Below are positions 13,780 through 36,010 of a stretch of DNA of 64,000 nt, in pieces. The DNA lies in the NCBI GenBank assembly GCA_963693285.1, contig OY848920.1, positions 9,732,182 through 9,796,181 of the forward strand, in the 5' to 3' direction. The position numbers and the translations under genes were made by a program. The notes below the pieces were generated by a model that worked only from the letters and a program-made list of their open reading frames with translations, did not search any database and was not told where the DNA came from. This DNA comes from Xestospongia muta (Eukaryota; Porifera; Demospongiae; Haplosclerida; Petrosiidae). The stretch's first letter is position 1; each line of letters begins with the position of its first letter.

Positions 13780-14160
13780 CCTAAAGTGACAGATGTACCT
13801 GTTAAAGAAACCAGTTACAAAGAACCACCACCTTGTCACAACTTGTCATCAATGGATACTAATAAAAGTTCCTATAGTGACAGATATACTTGTTAGAGGA
13901 AAGCAAACACCTGAGTACAGGCTGCTGTCAATGGTAAGTGACTTGTTACATGGAAGCAAATAGTTGGTCACAAGTTGTCAATGGTAACATGATTGTTATA
14001 AGGGAGGAACCACCTAGTGATGACAAATTGTCATCAATTGACACTATATGTTTCCTTAAGTGACAGGCACACTTGTTAGAGGGAACCACACACCTGATCA
14101 TTTGTTGTTATTAATGGTTACTAGTACATGTTTCATAAAGTTACAAAACAATAAATTATA
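13780..14160. repeat. Degenerate minisatellite between the divergent trefoil and GH31 genes
   Basis: Imperfect copies of a unit containing AGTGACAGATxxACxTGTTAGAG plus CACAACTTGTCATCAATGG recur near 13786, 13877, 13975 and 14060. No coding potential is seen. Confidence 0.6.
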
Positions 14161-14384
14161 TGTACCTTGTCTTCAACATATACTAGCAAATGTAGGTTTT
14201 GATTAACAAATAAGTTATTATATATAAAAATTGTGATGTGATGATTTATCTCCACAAGTTTTATATAACAATGATATCATTAAAAGTCACTAAGTCACAA
14301 AGAGGTGGTAAGTATGTATGTTCTAAAATTTTTGTTTGGTTATATTACTTGATGCATGGTTACTTTTTGTACTTTAATTGGTGA

Positions 14385-14440
14385 TTAGGTCACATTACAC
14401 TGTTGATTAGGTCACATGACACTGTTGATTAGGCCATATG
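14385..14440. repeat. Short tandem repeat GATTAGGTCACATGACACTGTT
   Basis: About two and a half adjacent copies of a unit of about 22 bp, with small substitutions. Confidence 0.7.
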
Positions 14441-15140
14441 ATGAGGGTAGAACTGTGGTTTTGTTATTAAGTCCAAAAGGTAAATGTATTACTTAATTTC
14501 CATTAATCATTCTTTTATATTCTTATGCTTGCTGTTATATATTTAGGAATGTGTTGTCTGTCATGTTGGTCATCATGTCACTTTATCACTTCATTTATCA
14601 CATAGATTGTCTCATTTGTTTCATGCTTTGGTCATGTGAATAATAGTTTGAATTTTAAAGTCAGACTCGTTAATGTTGTATATGTAGAGTTATCAATTTA
14701 AAACATATTCTCTTAAAAATCAAAACCTGACTACATCACACACTTTCATTATATCAGACACTTTCAATGTGTAATCATTATAACAATAGCATTACTTATA
14801 CAGGCCCCTCCCTATCTTTTGATATAAAGCTCACTCACTACACATGCATGCATGTTGTTACTGTTATGTGAAGCTATAATAATAATATCACAAATTGTAG
14901 TGGTTTTAATATTTTCACACACGCCTGTTTAACAATCAAGTTTAATTTGAGGACAAATTAAAACTAACTACTTTTCAATTCCAATGCTCACTGAGTGTTG
15001 TTGCTATCATCAGATAACTCGTAAATTGTTTAGTGATTAATGTTGTTTAATAAATAATGTTTAACTAATCAGTTATGAGGTAATAACTAGTAACTCATTA
15101 ATTTTTTTTCATTTCAGTCAAGTATCTAAACAAATCATAC
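14441..15140. other. Noncoding part of the divergent intergenic region
   Basis: AT-rich sequence between the head-to-head trefoil and GH31 genes. I see no exon, RNA gene or clear repeat here. Confidence 0.5.
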
Positions 15141-15285
15141 TAACACATGTGATCAGCACATGATCAGTATGTGATCGGCACATGATCAGTATGTGATCTG
15201 TACATGATCAGTATGTGATCAGTATTTGATCAGTATGTGATCGGCACATGATCAGTATCTGATCAGCACATGATCAACAACACAT
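15141..15285. repeat. Array of TGATCA-containing decamers upstream of the GH31 gene
   Basis: Repeated ATGATCAGTATGTGATCGGC-type units, about 13 GATC cores spaced mostly 10-11 bp apart. It could be a simple minisatellite. The helical spacing of a palindromic hexamer about 320 bp upstream of a start codon is noted. Confidence 0.7.
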
Positions 15286-15555
15286 CTTATTATATTACCA
15301 TAATAAGTTTTCACTGGGACTTTATTTTAGCAAAGCCACCAAGATGCAAGAATTAAATCTCACAAAAGATTAACTTCACAATATTAAAATCTAATAGATG
15401 GAGAAATAATGGAAAATATTAAAATTTCATTCTGCTTACAAAAAAACAATTATGCAATAAAAAATATAAAAAATAATTTATTAAACATTTATCCAGTAAA
15501 CAAGAATCCATACTACGATTTTCAGAAATGGGTGGGGCTCATTAATGTAAGTTAA

Positions 15556-15563
15556 TATATAAG
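15556..15563 (+). promoter_or_regulatory. TATA-like box of the trefoil-GH31 gene
   Basis: TATATAAG lies about 40 bp upstream of the ATG at 15603. Position fits a core promoter with a short 5' UTR. Confidence 0.45.
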
Positions 15564-15602
15564 ACAATGAATATAGTCAAAAATTTGGTTAGCTATCTAA
15601 AG

Positions 15603-24873
<9,271 letters not shown>

Positions 24874-24989
24874 TTGGTTGATGATCATAAAAACTTTATT
24901 ATTGTTTAATTAAGAATAATTGTGTGTTAAATATCATGTATTAGTAAATTAACAATACGTGTATAATTTTTATATCTGTTTATTGTAAC

Positions 24990-24998
24990 AGATGCTGC

Positions 24999-25053
<55 letters not shown>

Positions 25054-25055
25054 AT
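24990..25055. repeat. (ATT)n microsatellite downstream of GH31
   Basis: A pure ATT run about 120 bp past the GH31 stop codon. Confidence 0.95.
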
Positions 25056-25189
25056 TAATACTGTTAAATATTGTATGTGGAGCAAAGGAACTATAGCATT
25101 AAAGACAATTACAACCTGAACATCACAACTTGTACAGTAGCTACTTGACCTTCGAACTTTAGATGACTACTTGCTTGTTTTCCTTTTAA

Positions 25190-27550
25190 ATTTATCATTA
25201 CCATTACAATCTATTACCATTACAACCATTACTATTAAAATCTATTCCATTACAATCTATTACCATTACAATCTATTACCATTATAATCTATTACCATTA
25301 CAACCATTACCATTACAATCCATTACCATTACAATCTATTACCATTACAATCTATTACCATTACAACCATTATTTTTACAATCTATTACCATTACAATCT
25401 ATTACCATTACAACCATTATCATTACAATCTATTACCATTACAATCTATTACAATTACAACTATTACCATTACCATTACCATTACCATTACAATCTACTA
25501 CCATTACAATCTATTACCATTACAACCATTACCATTACAATCTATTACCATTACAATCCATTACCATTACAATCTATTACCATTACCATTACCATTACCA
25601 TTACCATTACAATCTATTACCATTACAATCTATTACGATTACAATCTATTATCATTACAACCATTACCATTACATTCTATTACCATTACAATCCATTACC
25701 ATTACAATCTATTACCATCACAACCATTACCATTACAATCTATTACCATTACAACCATTACCATTACAATCCATTACCATTACAATCTATTACCATTATA
25801 ACCATTACCATTACAATCTATTACCATTACAATCTATTACCATTATAATCTATTACCATTACAACCATTACCATTACAATCCATTACCATTACAATCTAT
25901 TACCATTACAATCTATTACCATTACAACCATTATTTTTACAATCTATTACCATTACAATCTATTACCATTACAACCATTATCATTACAATCTATTACCAT
26001 TACAATCTATTACAATTACAACTATTACCATTACCATTACCATTACCATTACAATCTACTACCATTACAATCTATTACCATTACAACCATTACCATTACA
26101 ATCTATTACCATTACAATCCATTACCATTACAATCTATTACCATTATAACCATTACCATTACAATCTATTACCATTACAATCTATTACCATTATAATCTA
26201 TTACCATTACAACCATTACCATTACAATCCATTACCATTACAATCTATTACCATTACAATCTATTACCATTACAACCATTATTTTTACAATCTATTACCA
26301 TTACAATCTATTACCATTACAACCATTATCATTACAATCTATTACCATTACAATCTATTACAATTACAACTATTACCATTACCATTACCATTACCATTAC
26401 AATCTACTACCATTACAATCTATTACCATTACAACCATTACCATTACAATCTATTACCATTACAATCCATTACCATTACAATCTATTACCATTACCATTA
26501 CCATTACCATTACCATTACAATCTATTACCATTACAATCTATTACGATTACAATCTATTATCATTACAACCATTACCATTACATTCTATTACCATTACAA
26601 TCCATTACCATTACAATCTATTACCATCACAACCATTACCATTACAATCTATTACCATTACAACCATTACCATTACAATCTATTACCATTACAATCTATT
26701 ACCATTACAATCATTACCGTTACAATCATTACCATTACCATTACCATTACCATTACAATCTATTACCATTACACTATTACCATTACAATCTATTACCATT
26801 ACAATCTATTACTATTACAATCCATTACCATTACAATCTATTACTATTACAATCCATTACCATTACAATCTATTACCATTACAACCATTACCATTACAAT
26901 CTATTACCATTACAATCTATTACTATTACAATCCATTACCATTACAATCTATTACTATTACAATCCATTACCATTACAATCTATTACCATTACCATTACC
27001 ATTACCATTGCAATCTATTACCATTACAATCTATTACCATTACAATCTATTACCATTGCAATCCATTACCATTACAATCTATTACCATTGCAATCTATTA
27101 CCATTACAATCTATTACCATTACAACCATTACCATTACAATCTATTCCAATTCCCATTACCATTATAATTCATTACCATTACAATCTATTACTATTACAA
27201 TCCATTACCATTACAATCTATTACCATTACAACCATTACCATTACAACTATTCCCATTATCATTACATTACCATTACAATCTATTACGGTAATAGATTGT
27301 AATGGTAATGGTAATTGTAATGTTAATGAATATGGTAATAGATTATAATGGTAATAGATTGTAATGGTAATGGTAATGGTTGTAATGGTAATAGATTATA
27401 ATGGTAATAGATTGTAATGGTAATGGTAATTGTAATGTTAATGAATATGGTAATAGATTATAATGGTAATAGTTGTAATGGTAATGGTAATGGTTGTAAT
27501 GGTAATAGATTATAATGGTAATAGATTGTAATGGTAATCGTATTACCATT
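25190..27550. repeat. 2.4-kb satellite built on CCATTACAATCTATTA units with higher-order repeats
   Basis: The block consists of hexamer/15-mer units (TTACCATTACAATCTA, TTACAACCATTACC). A marker variant, TATTTTTACAATC, recurs at about 25371, 25932 and 26280, each time with the same flanking unit order. This indicates higher-order duplication with a period near 348 bp plus a longer 561-bp form. At 27287/27288 the strand of the repeat flips, and it flips back near 27540. ORFs here are artefacts. Confidence 0.95.
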
Positions 27551-28479
27551 ACAATCTATTACCATATATTTATTAACATTATAATTACCATTACTATTAT
27601 AATTATCGTTACTATTACCATTAGTACTTTCATTACTATTACACTTACTTTTACTGTAATCAATTACAATTACAACTACATTTCTACAATTATAATTAAC
27701 AATATAATGATTATAGACACGTCATTGACATCAACATTACATTATAAATTACTATCAATTAAAATTATCAATGACCATTACATTTAGTGTTAATAATACA
27801 TCAACTACCACTATATAATAACTTATTAGGATTAAAATTTAATGACCTGCCTTCTTTTCCTCTGAATTTTCTTTAACTTTAAAGAGAACACAATTTATAC
27901 TAGATCCATTATTGACAACAGCAATTACCTAATATGTCAACTTTTTATGCTAGCTTAGCTATGGGCTAATGGCTGAGGTACAGTATCATCATAGCACAAC
28001 TTGACAGTACAGAAACAGTTATTAGTTCAAATGGGTCCCTATTGACACTACATTTAGTCATCATATTTTGAGCACAGCTACAGGAGAAAGCTTACTTTAC
28101 TTTCTAGAAAACACACACACCATGTGATCTACATGTGTTACATGATTAATTGACTGTTATTAGTACATGAAATTAAGTGAGAATCAATTAATCAATTGAG
28201 AATTAATATAATAAAAAATTATTATCTACTTACATCTGTGATCAGCTGTAGAGCTATGATACAATCGCAACTTCATTTTTTCACGTTAGTTGCAAATTGA
28301 TTATGTTAAATTTTTTTTTACTATAATCAAATTTTATTTTCGATTTATATAAATTATAATAATATTCAATCGAATGTTAACAAAATTATAGTTACTTGTC
28401 ACATGTCCTGCACATGATCAACACACACAGAAGTTAACAATACATGTACAACACTACATGTATATATATACCTATTACA
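27551..28479. other. Noncoding spacer between the satellite and CAMSAP 3' end
   Basis: Degenerate ATTAC-rich tail to about 27790, then AT-rich unique sequence. No supportable gene is seen. Confidence 0.5.
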
Positions 28480-31400
28480 CTATTTCAATTGTGACAATAA
28501 TGATGATGTAGTGGCTCTTTTCTTTGTAGTCCAACAATGATCTTGTACAGTGAGTGCATCAACAGAGATAGAAAATGTACGAGATGGGATGAATTGAAAA
28601 GATTTAGTACCACAATTATATCTAATGAAGTGAAATGATAACATCAATTATTATAAAATCGAGTTACATAAGCTACCACTAAAAGTTCAATGACTATCAA
28701 ATAGTAAATATATAATACTAACCTGCTCCTTTTCTTAAAGGATGCAGGTACAATGTACTATATCACATACTTTGATTATTACTTTTATTACAATAATTAC
28801 ATTGTTAATAATTAATAATTATTAGTTTTATTACAATAATTATAATATTAACAGTGTTTATAGTTAAATGTTGCAATCTAATAAATTAATTAGCTACACA
28901 GCTTAGAAATTAAATAGTATTCATTAAATTTGAGCAGTTATAATAAGATACAAAATTGTTCTACTTATTTATTTACTTGTAAAGTTTCTCCACCATGCCT
29001 TCTGTGATGGTCTTAGGTCCAGTACCAAACAAACGAAAATACTACAAATATAAATATAATGTATAAAGTAACTAGTAAAAATGGTTATTAGATTTCTTAC
29101 ATGACTATCTGGAGAGTAACCATAGAGACCTTTAAATTTAAGACTCAAACGATCTCGAAACAGAATCAGAAAGTGACCAGCATTGGATGACTCTAATTCC
29201 TATAAAAGGAACAAAAAGCAACGCTCACTTCTTTCTCTCTCTCTCCTCCCTTCTCTCTACTCACAGTTAAGGCTTTCTGTTTCAAAGCAATATTTGCCTC
29301 ACCAGCCAAACAGATATATGACAAAGCATTTCTGACTAATTTCTTATTACTCCTAATTTGTCCTCGTAAAGTACCCTCAGTTGTTACAACACTACCAGTA
29401 GATACAATCTCCTGATGTCCTAAAAAAGAGAATGATTTAATTTAATGGAGTTTAACATTTTCGGTAGATCAAGAAAATTGCAAGATAAATTTTAAATATA
29501 GATACAGTTGCGATATGTGCAGAATATTCTATAACATTTTATATGGAGCAGTCAAAAAATATGAATAGTTAAGACATCTCAAAGTTAGGATTAGAGTCAA
29601 CTCCTGTGTCTATAGGTCCATCAGAAAGTCCTACTCTGCTTTGTATAATTAATGCTTAGAGTTTAGAGGGTGAGAATCATTTTGACAGATGACAAAGTAT
29701 GGTCTTCCTACTGGACCTATAAGCACTGTTGAATCTAATAGAACTTGGGCATGTTATTTATCCTCTTCTGGAACCTTCACTTACAACAACATCCGTAAAA
29801 TGCTCAGGTATGCTCAGGTATGCTCAGGTATGCTCAGGTATGCTCAGGTATGCTCAGGTATGTTCAGGTATATTCAGATAAGACATGAATGTGCTGATAA
29901 TTTAGGTGCAAAGGAGAATTTCATTAGCAGATTTAAGGATATGACATCACAGGTTATCAAGGTCTAATGAATTCTTTTACTAAGAAGCTACATTGCTACT
30001 ACAATCTTGTGCAGATTGATGGGTAATCATAAAACCAAACCACGTCCAAGTCCTATTGGTACTGAAGGACATGATGGTCCTTCAAAACCGCTATTTCAAG
30101 AGCCAAAATCTGAGTCAACTAACTTGACTCAAGACCAACTGGGAAAGAAAGAGAGAGAAATAGCAGCTCAGGTAAGATATAAGTGTCATTGATTTTAGTC
30201 AGTCATTCTATTGGTCTATAGATGAAATATGATGTAGAGAGGAAGATGGGTACAAGGTATACAAGATATGATGTTAATACTTACATTAATGAGGGTGCTA
30301 AATATTGCTTCAGAGTAAGTGGAACAAACGATTGAGTATTTTTTATGAGTTTTATAGATTTATGTTGATAATGGTATTATCATTGACGTGTGTGGAAAAT
30401 ATATAGATGGAAAAGTTAATGAAGTTTATGCTTGGAAAGTGTCTCACAGGGACGCACTGGAATTCTTTACAGTAAGTATAACTGTAAGCATTACATTGTG
30501 CTATGATACAAACAACCTGAGGGCTGGCTGCGGGCCCAAGGCTTGATGGATTACAGATACACTTGCAGAAGGATGGAATTATAATGTGCTTGTGGCATGG
30601 CATCACAGCTCTATACCTGGCTGGATAAAATTTTGTGACATTGCATCTATATATTGAGTAAATGTTATGAAAGCATTTTAAATTTCTACAACATATAATG
30701 TAATGAATGAGCTAAATGTGATCTTTATGTTTCTATAGGTTAATGACTACGTACTACATGAAAAATATTTGGAAGATGCTGACAGTGTTGACGATCTACA
30801 GCTGTAACAATTAATAAATAAATATTTAACCGTGATTTAAATTTCCATGAAGTTGTTATGTCTTTAAATTTTTTTATTCCTATATTTGTTTCTTAGTCCA
30901 AAGTTATTTTTAAACCAGAATATAAACCAAGATATAAACTCAGTATAAAGATATAGAAATATCAATTAACTATATACCATCATCATTGCAAAGGTGTAAA
31001 TACATAAGATAGGTTTCTCTACATAGCTAGCATGATTAGCTTTAGAAATTAATATAATTAACTAATAGAATCCAATAGAAATCAGCATTCATTGAATACC
31101 AACACACATCAATGGTATCTGTTTATAAATACATACGCTTAAATGTTATCCATTGTCATATGACATGTGTCAAGGTCATATACTATGCTATACCTCTAGT
31201 AATGCAGTTATTATGATGTCATACTATTGTCAATACAATATAGTGGATGTTTGAGGGTGTCTAGTGTTACTAAACAAACATTATGTTGTGAGAACAGGTA
31301 TTTAAAATCCACTCCCTTGGCACAAATTGTTGTGACAAAGTATCAAAAGAATGTGTTAATTTAATTTATATAATGCACTTATAAACATTATTGCCTGTCC

Positions 31401-34400
31401 AGAGTTCATGATTTATAATACATCTACTAACATTAGAAACTTGGAAATGTTCAATAATAGTGAGTGTTAGATTCAAAGTCATGCCAATTTCTGACTTGAC
31501 ATCTAAATCTTAACACACACACACATATGATACTAGTTTTGCTAAATTCATGAAATTAATACACACTATACTATGATGGTATCACAATAACTGAGCACTT
31601 TTGGTTGTCAAATATTTAGTGTTTTAAAGAGTTAATATCATTATAGCACACTACATAGCACTTGACAGAGCCAGTACAATACTTTCTACTTACTTTGTTG
31701 TGTTGACGTTTTGTCTTTCTTCTGTAGATAAGTTGCTTCAAGTACATTTTCTTGATGTCTTCTTCTCCTCTCCTGGAGAGCACTTTTCCTCTCTCTTTCT
31801 CTTTCTTCTAATCTCAATTTTATTTGTTCTTCTCTTCTTCGCCTCCTCTCTTCTTCTTTCATTCTGAAGACATTGTCTTGATTTCTCTTCACTCGTTGTT
31901 GTCCAGTTCCTTGTCGACTTGATGGCCTAGTAGCATTGACATTCTTCTCACCTTCTACCTCAGCAATGGGATTTAAAATAAGTTTGTCTACAACAGTGTC
32001 TGATTCACTCGTTGGTTTGTCTTGTGTCATCACATCAAAGAAGACTTTCTTGTTGACTAACAGTGATGTTTCTTTCTCCTTGGTTTGGGCCTCTCTCATT
32101 TTCTCTTTGACCTCCTTCATTTTGCTTCGTAGCTTGACTCGGAGAAGTAAGTCAGTAGTATCAGTCTTGAGGTCTTCAGGTGAAGTACTGGACTCTAACG
32201 GAAATATATGCAAGTATAGTGGACCAAGTATGCCTTCTTCATCACTAGTTGAATCAAGTTTCTCTTCCTTTATTGCTGGTAGTAGTTCCATCACTGCTCC
32301 TCCTCCTTGTAGTTTCTTTAGACAAGAGACAAGATCGTCCACTTCAAGTTTAGGCTGCAGGACAGTGTGTGAAAAATCTTTTTGCTTAATTTCTTTGACA
32401 TCTATTTGTTGAGCATTTACAGTTGATTTTGCAGCTTTGTTTCGATCTTGTAACTGATCAAGATCAATAACTCCTGTTACTGAGTGAGATTTAAGTAGGA
32501 CATCATCTTTCCCAGCAAGTCCTTGTGTTCCCGGAGGTACTCCTGTAGTACCTTTCTCCTGTGTACCCTTACTAGAAGGTCGAATAAATTTTAATTTTAT
32601 AGGTTGATGAGAAGGGATTTCTTCCCCAGACTCCTCTTCCTTTTTAGTACTTGGTGGTTCTAAACTACTACTTGTAGTGGCTGGATAATCTGTTGTTATA
32701 GTAGATATAGGTAGAGTTGAGGTGACACTGGAAACTGTCAATATGTCATCTTTTGCTGTTGCTTTCTTATCTTCTTGGTTTTGATCATTGGACAGTCTAT
32801 TGGTAAACAGATGTTTCAGTTGTGAAGCTTGTTCCATTTGTGATCGGATACCCAAGTTTTCAACTGATGCTGTTATAAGACGAGGTAAATCAGAGGCACT
32901 CCCCATGTCCTTACCAAAGCTGGGCTGTTGGTTGACTCCCCAAGCCGAAAAAGGATTATTTTTGTTAAACGATGACAGTAATGCTGTCTGTATTGTAGAA
33001 GAGGGGTTTCTTACAGCTGCAGGAAATAGAGTTCTTTGAGCTTTGCTCCTCTTTCCTTCCATGTCAGTGACACTGCTGCTGGAAATATTATTTAAGGAGA
33101 GAGAATGAAGCATATTAGAACTCTGCATTCCCCGGACACTCAGAGCACTAGTTTCATGTTCCTCAATATTAGTACATATACATTTGGATCCTGTACATGT
33201 ACATGTACTGTTGTGAGCTGGTAGGCTGGCTGAGCTAATTGAGGACAAGTTCAAAAGAGACTGTGGTTTCTTGACGGTTGTAGTAGGATGCTTTCTTTTA
33301 CTCTTTCTAGACTTTAATGGAGTACTTGTTGAAGCATGATTGGATATAACTTTAGATGATGATTGAGTTGACTCTTCAATATGGTTACTTGAAGGCATTG
33401 TTCTAGTAGGTACTTTAGCGTGGGTAGCACTGGTTTCAAGAGAACTGTACAAGTGAGCTAAAAACGCTAGTATGTTGTTGTTAATGTGTCCAGAAGATGC
33501 ATGTTCTAACCAGAGGTCTGGATCAATGTGTAATGAAGGCAAAGAGAGATGGTGATCACAATATGCTTTGATTTTGTTAAGATTTGTGAGAGCTTCTTTT
33601 CTTGCCAATGGTTGATGACTGAAGTGGAAATCTAAAGGATTACAATAATATAATAAATATTGTATGTAAGTAGATACATATTAGGCTATTGTAATCTTCG
33701 ATAATTTAGGGCAAAGCTTTCTAATGGTAGATGTTCTACATCTCCGTCATAAGTAATAATTCTAACCTATGTCCTAATATCACAGTGAGTGGTGATGCTA
33801 ATAGTAAGTACTGGTCTATAAAGTGCTAGACAAATATATTACCTGTCCAATTGAGGTCATCCTTAGCATAGTACAATATTGCAGCTGCTATACATTGTCC
33901 ATCAGTCAAAGCACTATGGATATTTGTAGCCTTAGGAAATCCTTCTTTCACTCCTCCTTCCTGTAATACCTTCAGTTGATATTGTCTCCTTTTAATGGGA
34001 TCAGGTTCCTGTAACATTGTTTGGTGCAGTTGTTGTTCACGTGAAAGTGCTGCTCTTCCTATTTTGTTTACCCATAGCAACAGAGCTTCTTCAGTGGAAC
34101 TAGGTAACTCCTTGGAAGCACTAAGTCCAGATATTTGTCTGCCAGTATACAAAGAGAAGCATACAAAGAGTTCTAATATGTAAACTAGTACTGTTAATTT
34201 ACAATTATAAAAAAATGGCTACATAGTCTGTTGGATGAATAATGAATGGTGCACTAATGGATGGATGGATGCACTAATGGATGAATGGATGCACTAATGG
34301 ATGGATGGATGCACTAATGGATGGATGGATGCACTAATGGATGAATGGATGCACTAATGGATGGATGGATGCACTAATGGATGGATGGATGCACTAATGG

Positions 34401-36010
34401 ATGAATGGATGCACTAATGGATGGATGGATGCACTAATGAATGAATGGATGCACTAGTGGATGGATGGATGCACTAATGGATGGATGGATGGATGAATAG
34501 AAACACTATTGAAGAGATAGATGAATGGATAAATGAATGGACAGACAGGCAAACAGATGGATGAATGGATGAATGGATAAATGAATGGACAGACAGGCAA
34601 ACAGATGGATGAATGGATAAACGAATGGACAGACAGACAAACAGATGGATAAATGGATAAATGAATGGACAGACAGGCAAACAGATGGATGAATGGATAA
34701 ATGAATGGACAGACAGGCAAACAGATGGATGAATGGATAAATGAATGGACAGACAGGCAAACAGATGGATGAATATGTGATAAAGTTGTCAATATATTTA
34801 TCTAACACATTAACAGTAGCCATCCTACCTGACAGATCTGACGACTTTTCCAGTTGGTGCAAGAGTGGAGGCATAACACTCCATTAGCCCCTCAATTAGA
34901 GCACAATGAACAGACTATAATGAAATAAATAATTATTATATCAATTATATATCCATTTGACAATGTGTCCATCCATTAGTCTGTCTGTCTGTCCATCTAT
35001 CCAACCTATCTTTCCATCCATTCATCCATTAATTCATTCCACTATCCATTCATATCTGTCCATTTACCATTGAAGACGTAACTACTACAACTGTGATGAT
35101 AACTTACTTCTTTAAATGGATTTGTTGATGCAATCATAGAATGATTTATATTAGCATCAGATTGAGTATCTACAAGGTAGATACCCTGACGAGCGAGAGC
35201 ATGAATTAGAGGCCAGAAAGTTTCCTGAGACAAGGGAAGGTCCTCTGAAGGCTGGATACATTTAAAGACAGTACAGTAGAGATGAGGTTGAGTTAGGATC
35301 TGGATAACATCATAGTTTTGTTTGATCTAATAATAAAGAAGACCGTTGCTATTAATCAATTATATATGTCCATTATGACATCATTAATTAATTATATATG
35401 TCCATTAAGACATCATTAATCAATTATATATGTCCATTATGACATCATTAATCAATTATATATGTCCATTATGACATCATTAATCAATTATATATGTCCA
35501 TTAAGACATCATTAATCAATTATATATATCCATTATGACATCATCAATTAAACCATTGTTCCATTTATCTAATGCTGTCTATCAAAAACATTATTTACAA
35601 TGGATCTAGTGGGTTCATATTTCATTAGAAAATTAACCGTCAATAAAAGATAGATATTAGACCTCAAATAACGGGTCCTAACTCTTAAATATAAATTGTA
35701 CATTAAACATAGTGTACCCTCACTGGGACTTTTAAAACTAACAAAATTTATACATCAATTAAACGCTATATGCCCATCCAATAAAATATATATTTTATTT
35801 ATGTATTGTTTCCCACCATATTTCCACATATATAGCTATCTAGTGTCGTCTGCCATTCATTATCTGGAGCTCTTGACTTTAATACACCAGACAACCACTT
35901 AATAGAACACTTCAATATGACCTAGAAAATTACAGCAGCATAGAAAAGTACACACTATATATAATTAACAATAAAACGTTTTTAGTCAGACTTACCTTAA
36001 AATGATCCAT
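28480..36010 (-). CDS. CAMSAP: CAMSAP/Patronin microtubule minus-end-binding protein, 9 exons, about 1004 aa
   Basis: Exons (minus strand order) are 35996-36010, 35108-35326, 34829-34914, 33843-34138, 31694-33631, 29265-29419, 29101-29199, 28977-29041 and 28480-28621. They total 3015 nt with phases intact. The N-terminal region to about residue 250 resembles the CAMSAP calponin-homology domain (HCALIEGLMECYA, DFHFSHQPLA.KEAL). A low-complexity Ser/Thr-rich middle leads to a strongly charged coiled coil near residues 790-845 (EEERRRRREEQIKLRLEERE). The C-terminal 150 residues are a clear CKK domain: LVRNALSYICLAGE, GHFLILFRD, LFGTGPKTITEGMV, FIPSRTFSISVDALTVQ. In animals CAMSAPs bind and stabilise non-centrosomal microtubule minus ends through CKK. 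At about 1000 aa it is shorter than vertebrate CAMSAPs. The first exon encodes only MDHFK. The cystatin-like gene lies inside its largest intron on the other strand. Confidence 0.92.
29689..29970 (+). other. Unrecognised open frame containing a decamer tandem repeat, inside a CAMSAP intron
   Basis: An ATG-initiated frame of 92 codons begins MTKYGLPTGPISTVESN. Its middle is a tandem GGTATGCTCA decamer (29807-29870). I do not recognise it. It may be a decayed mobile-element fragment, an upstream exon of the cystatin-like gene, or chance. It ends in a stop shortly before the cystatin ATG, so it is not simply fused in frame. Confidence 0.25.
29807..29870. repeat. Decamer tandem repeat GGTATGCTCA
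   Basis: Six to seven head-to-tail copies, the last ones diverged (GGTATGTTCA, GGTATATTCA). Confidence 0.9.
30019..30807 (+). CDS. Stefin-like (type 1) cystatin homologue, 4 exons, about 142 aa, nested in a CAMSAP intron
   Basis: Exons are 30019-30171, 30222-30314, 30358-30471 and 30739-30807, all phase 0, 429 nt. The start is the ATG at 30019; AATAAA signals follow the stop at 30811-30822. The C-terminal two thirds follow the stefin/cystatin pattern. An N-terminal Lys/Glu helix (KKEREIAAQMKYDVERKMG) leads to YDVNTYINEGAKYCFRIYVD, in the place of the usual QVVAGxNYxIKV strand, then IIIDVCGKYIDG, a region like the second hairpin, and a C-terminal DYVLHEKYLED. The QxVxG loop that inserts into papain-type proteases is not conserved (YINEG instead), so inhibitory activity is uncertain. 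There is no signal peptide, consistent with a cytosolic type 1 cystatin. The N-terminal extension of about 30 residues rich in Pro/Lys is unusual. Homology is judged from pattern only. Confidence 0.6.
30808..31693. other. Remainder of the CAMSAP intron downstream of the cystatin-like gene
   Basis: AT-rich sequence with no supportable exon on either strand. Confidence 0.55.
34240..34495. repeat. Minisatellite GATGCACTAATGGATGGATG in a CAMSAP intron
   Basis: About ten copies of a 20-bp unit. It is followed by a related but different array at 34500-34775. Confidence 0.95.
34500..34775. repeat. Minisatellite with GGACAGACAGGCAAACAG units in a CAMSAP intron
   Basis: About five to six copies of a unit of about 60 bp (ATGAATGGATAAATGAATGG then ACAGACAGGCAAACAGATGG). 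Long Cys/His/Pro-rich reading frames across it are artefacts. Confidence 0.95.
35345..35555. repeat. Tandem repeat of about 40 bp in CAMSAP intron 1
   Basis: About five copies of a unit with TATATATGTCCATTATGACA followed by TCATTAATCAAT. Confidence 0.9.

Noticed and set aside
25190..27550. CRISPR-like or telomeric array
   Set aside because: There are no unique spacers between repeats and no TTAGGG-type unit. It is a simple satellite in an animal genome.
27008..27787. ITITIYYHYN-type ORFs
   Set aside because: Satellite translation with extreme low complexity.
29689..29967. First exon of the cystatin-like gene
   Set aside because: It ends in a stop 51 bp before the cystatin ATG, and I found no donor that keeps phase 0. 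Left as an unrecognised frame.
34454..34874. Cys/Pro/His-rich ORFs (CLPVCPFIYPFIH)
   Set aside because: Minisatellite artefacts in a CAMSAP intron, not a Cys-rich secreted protein.
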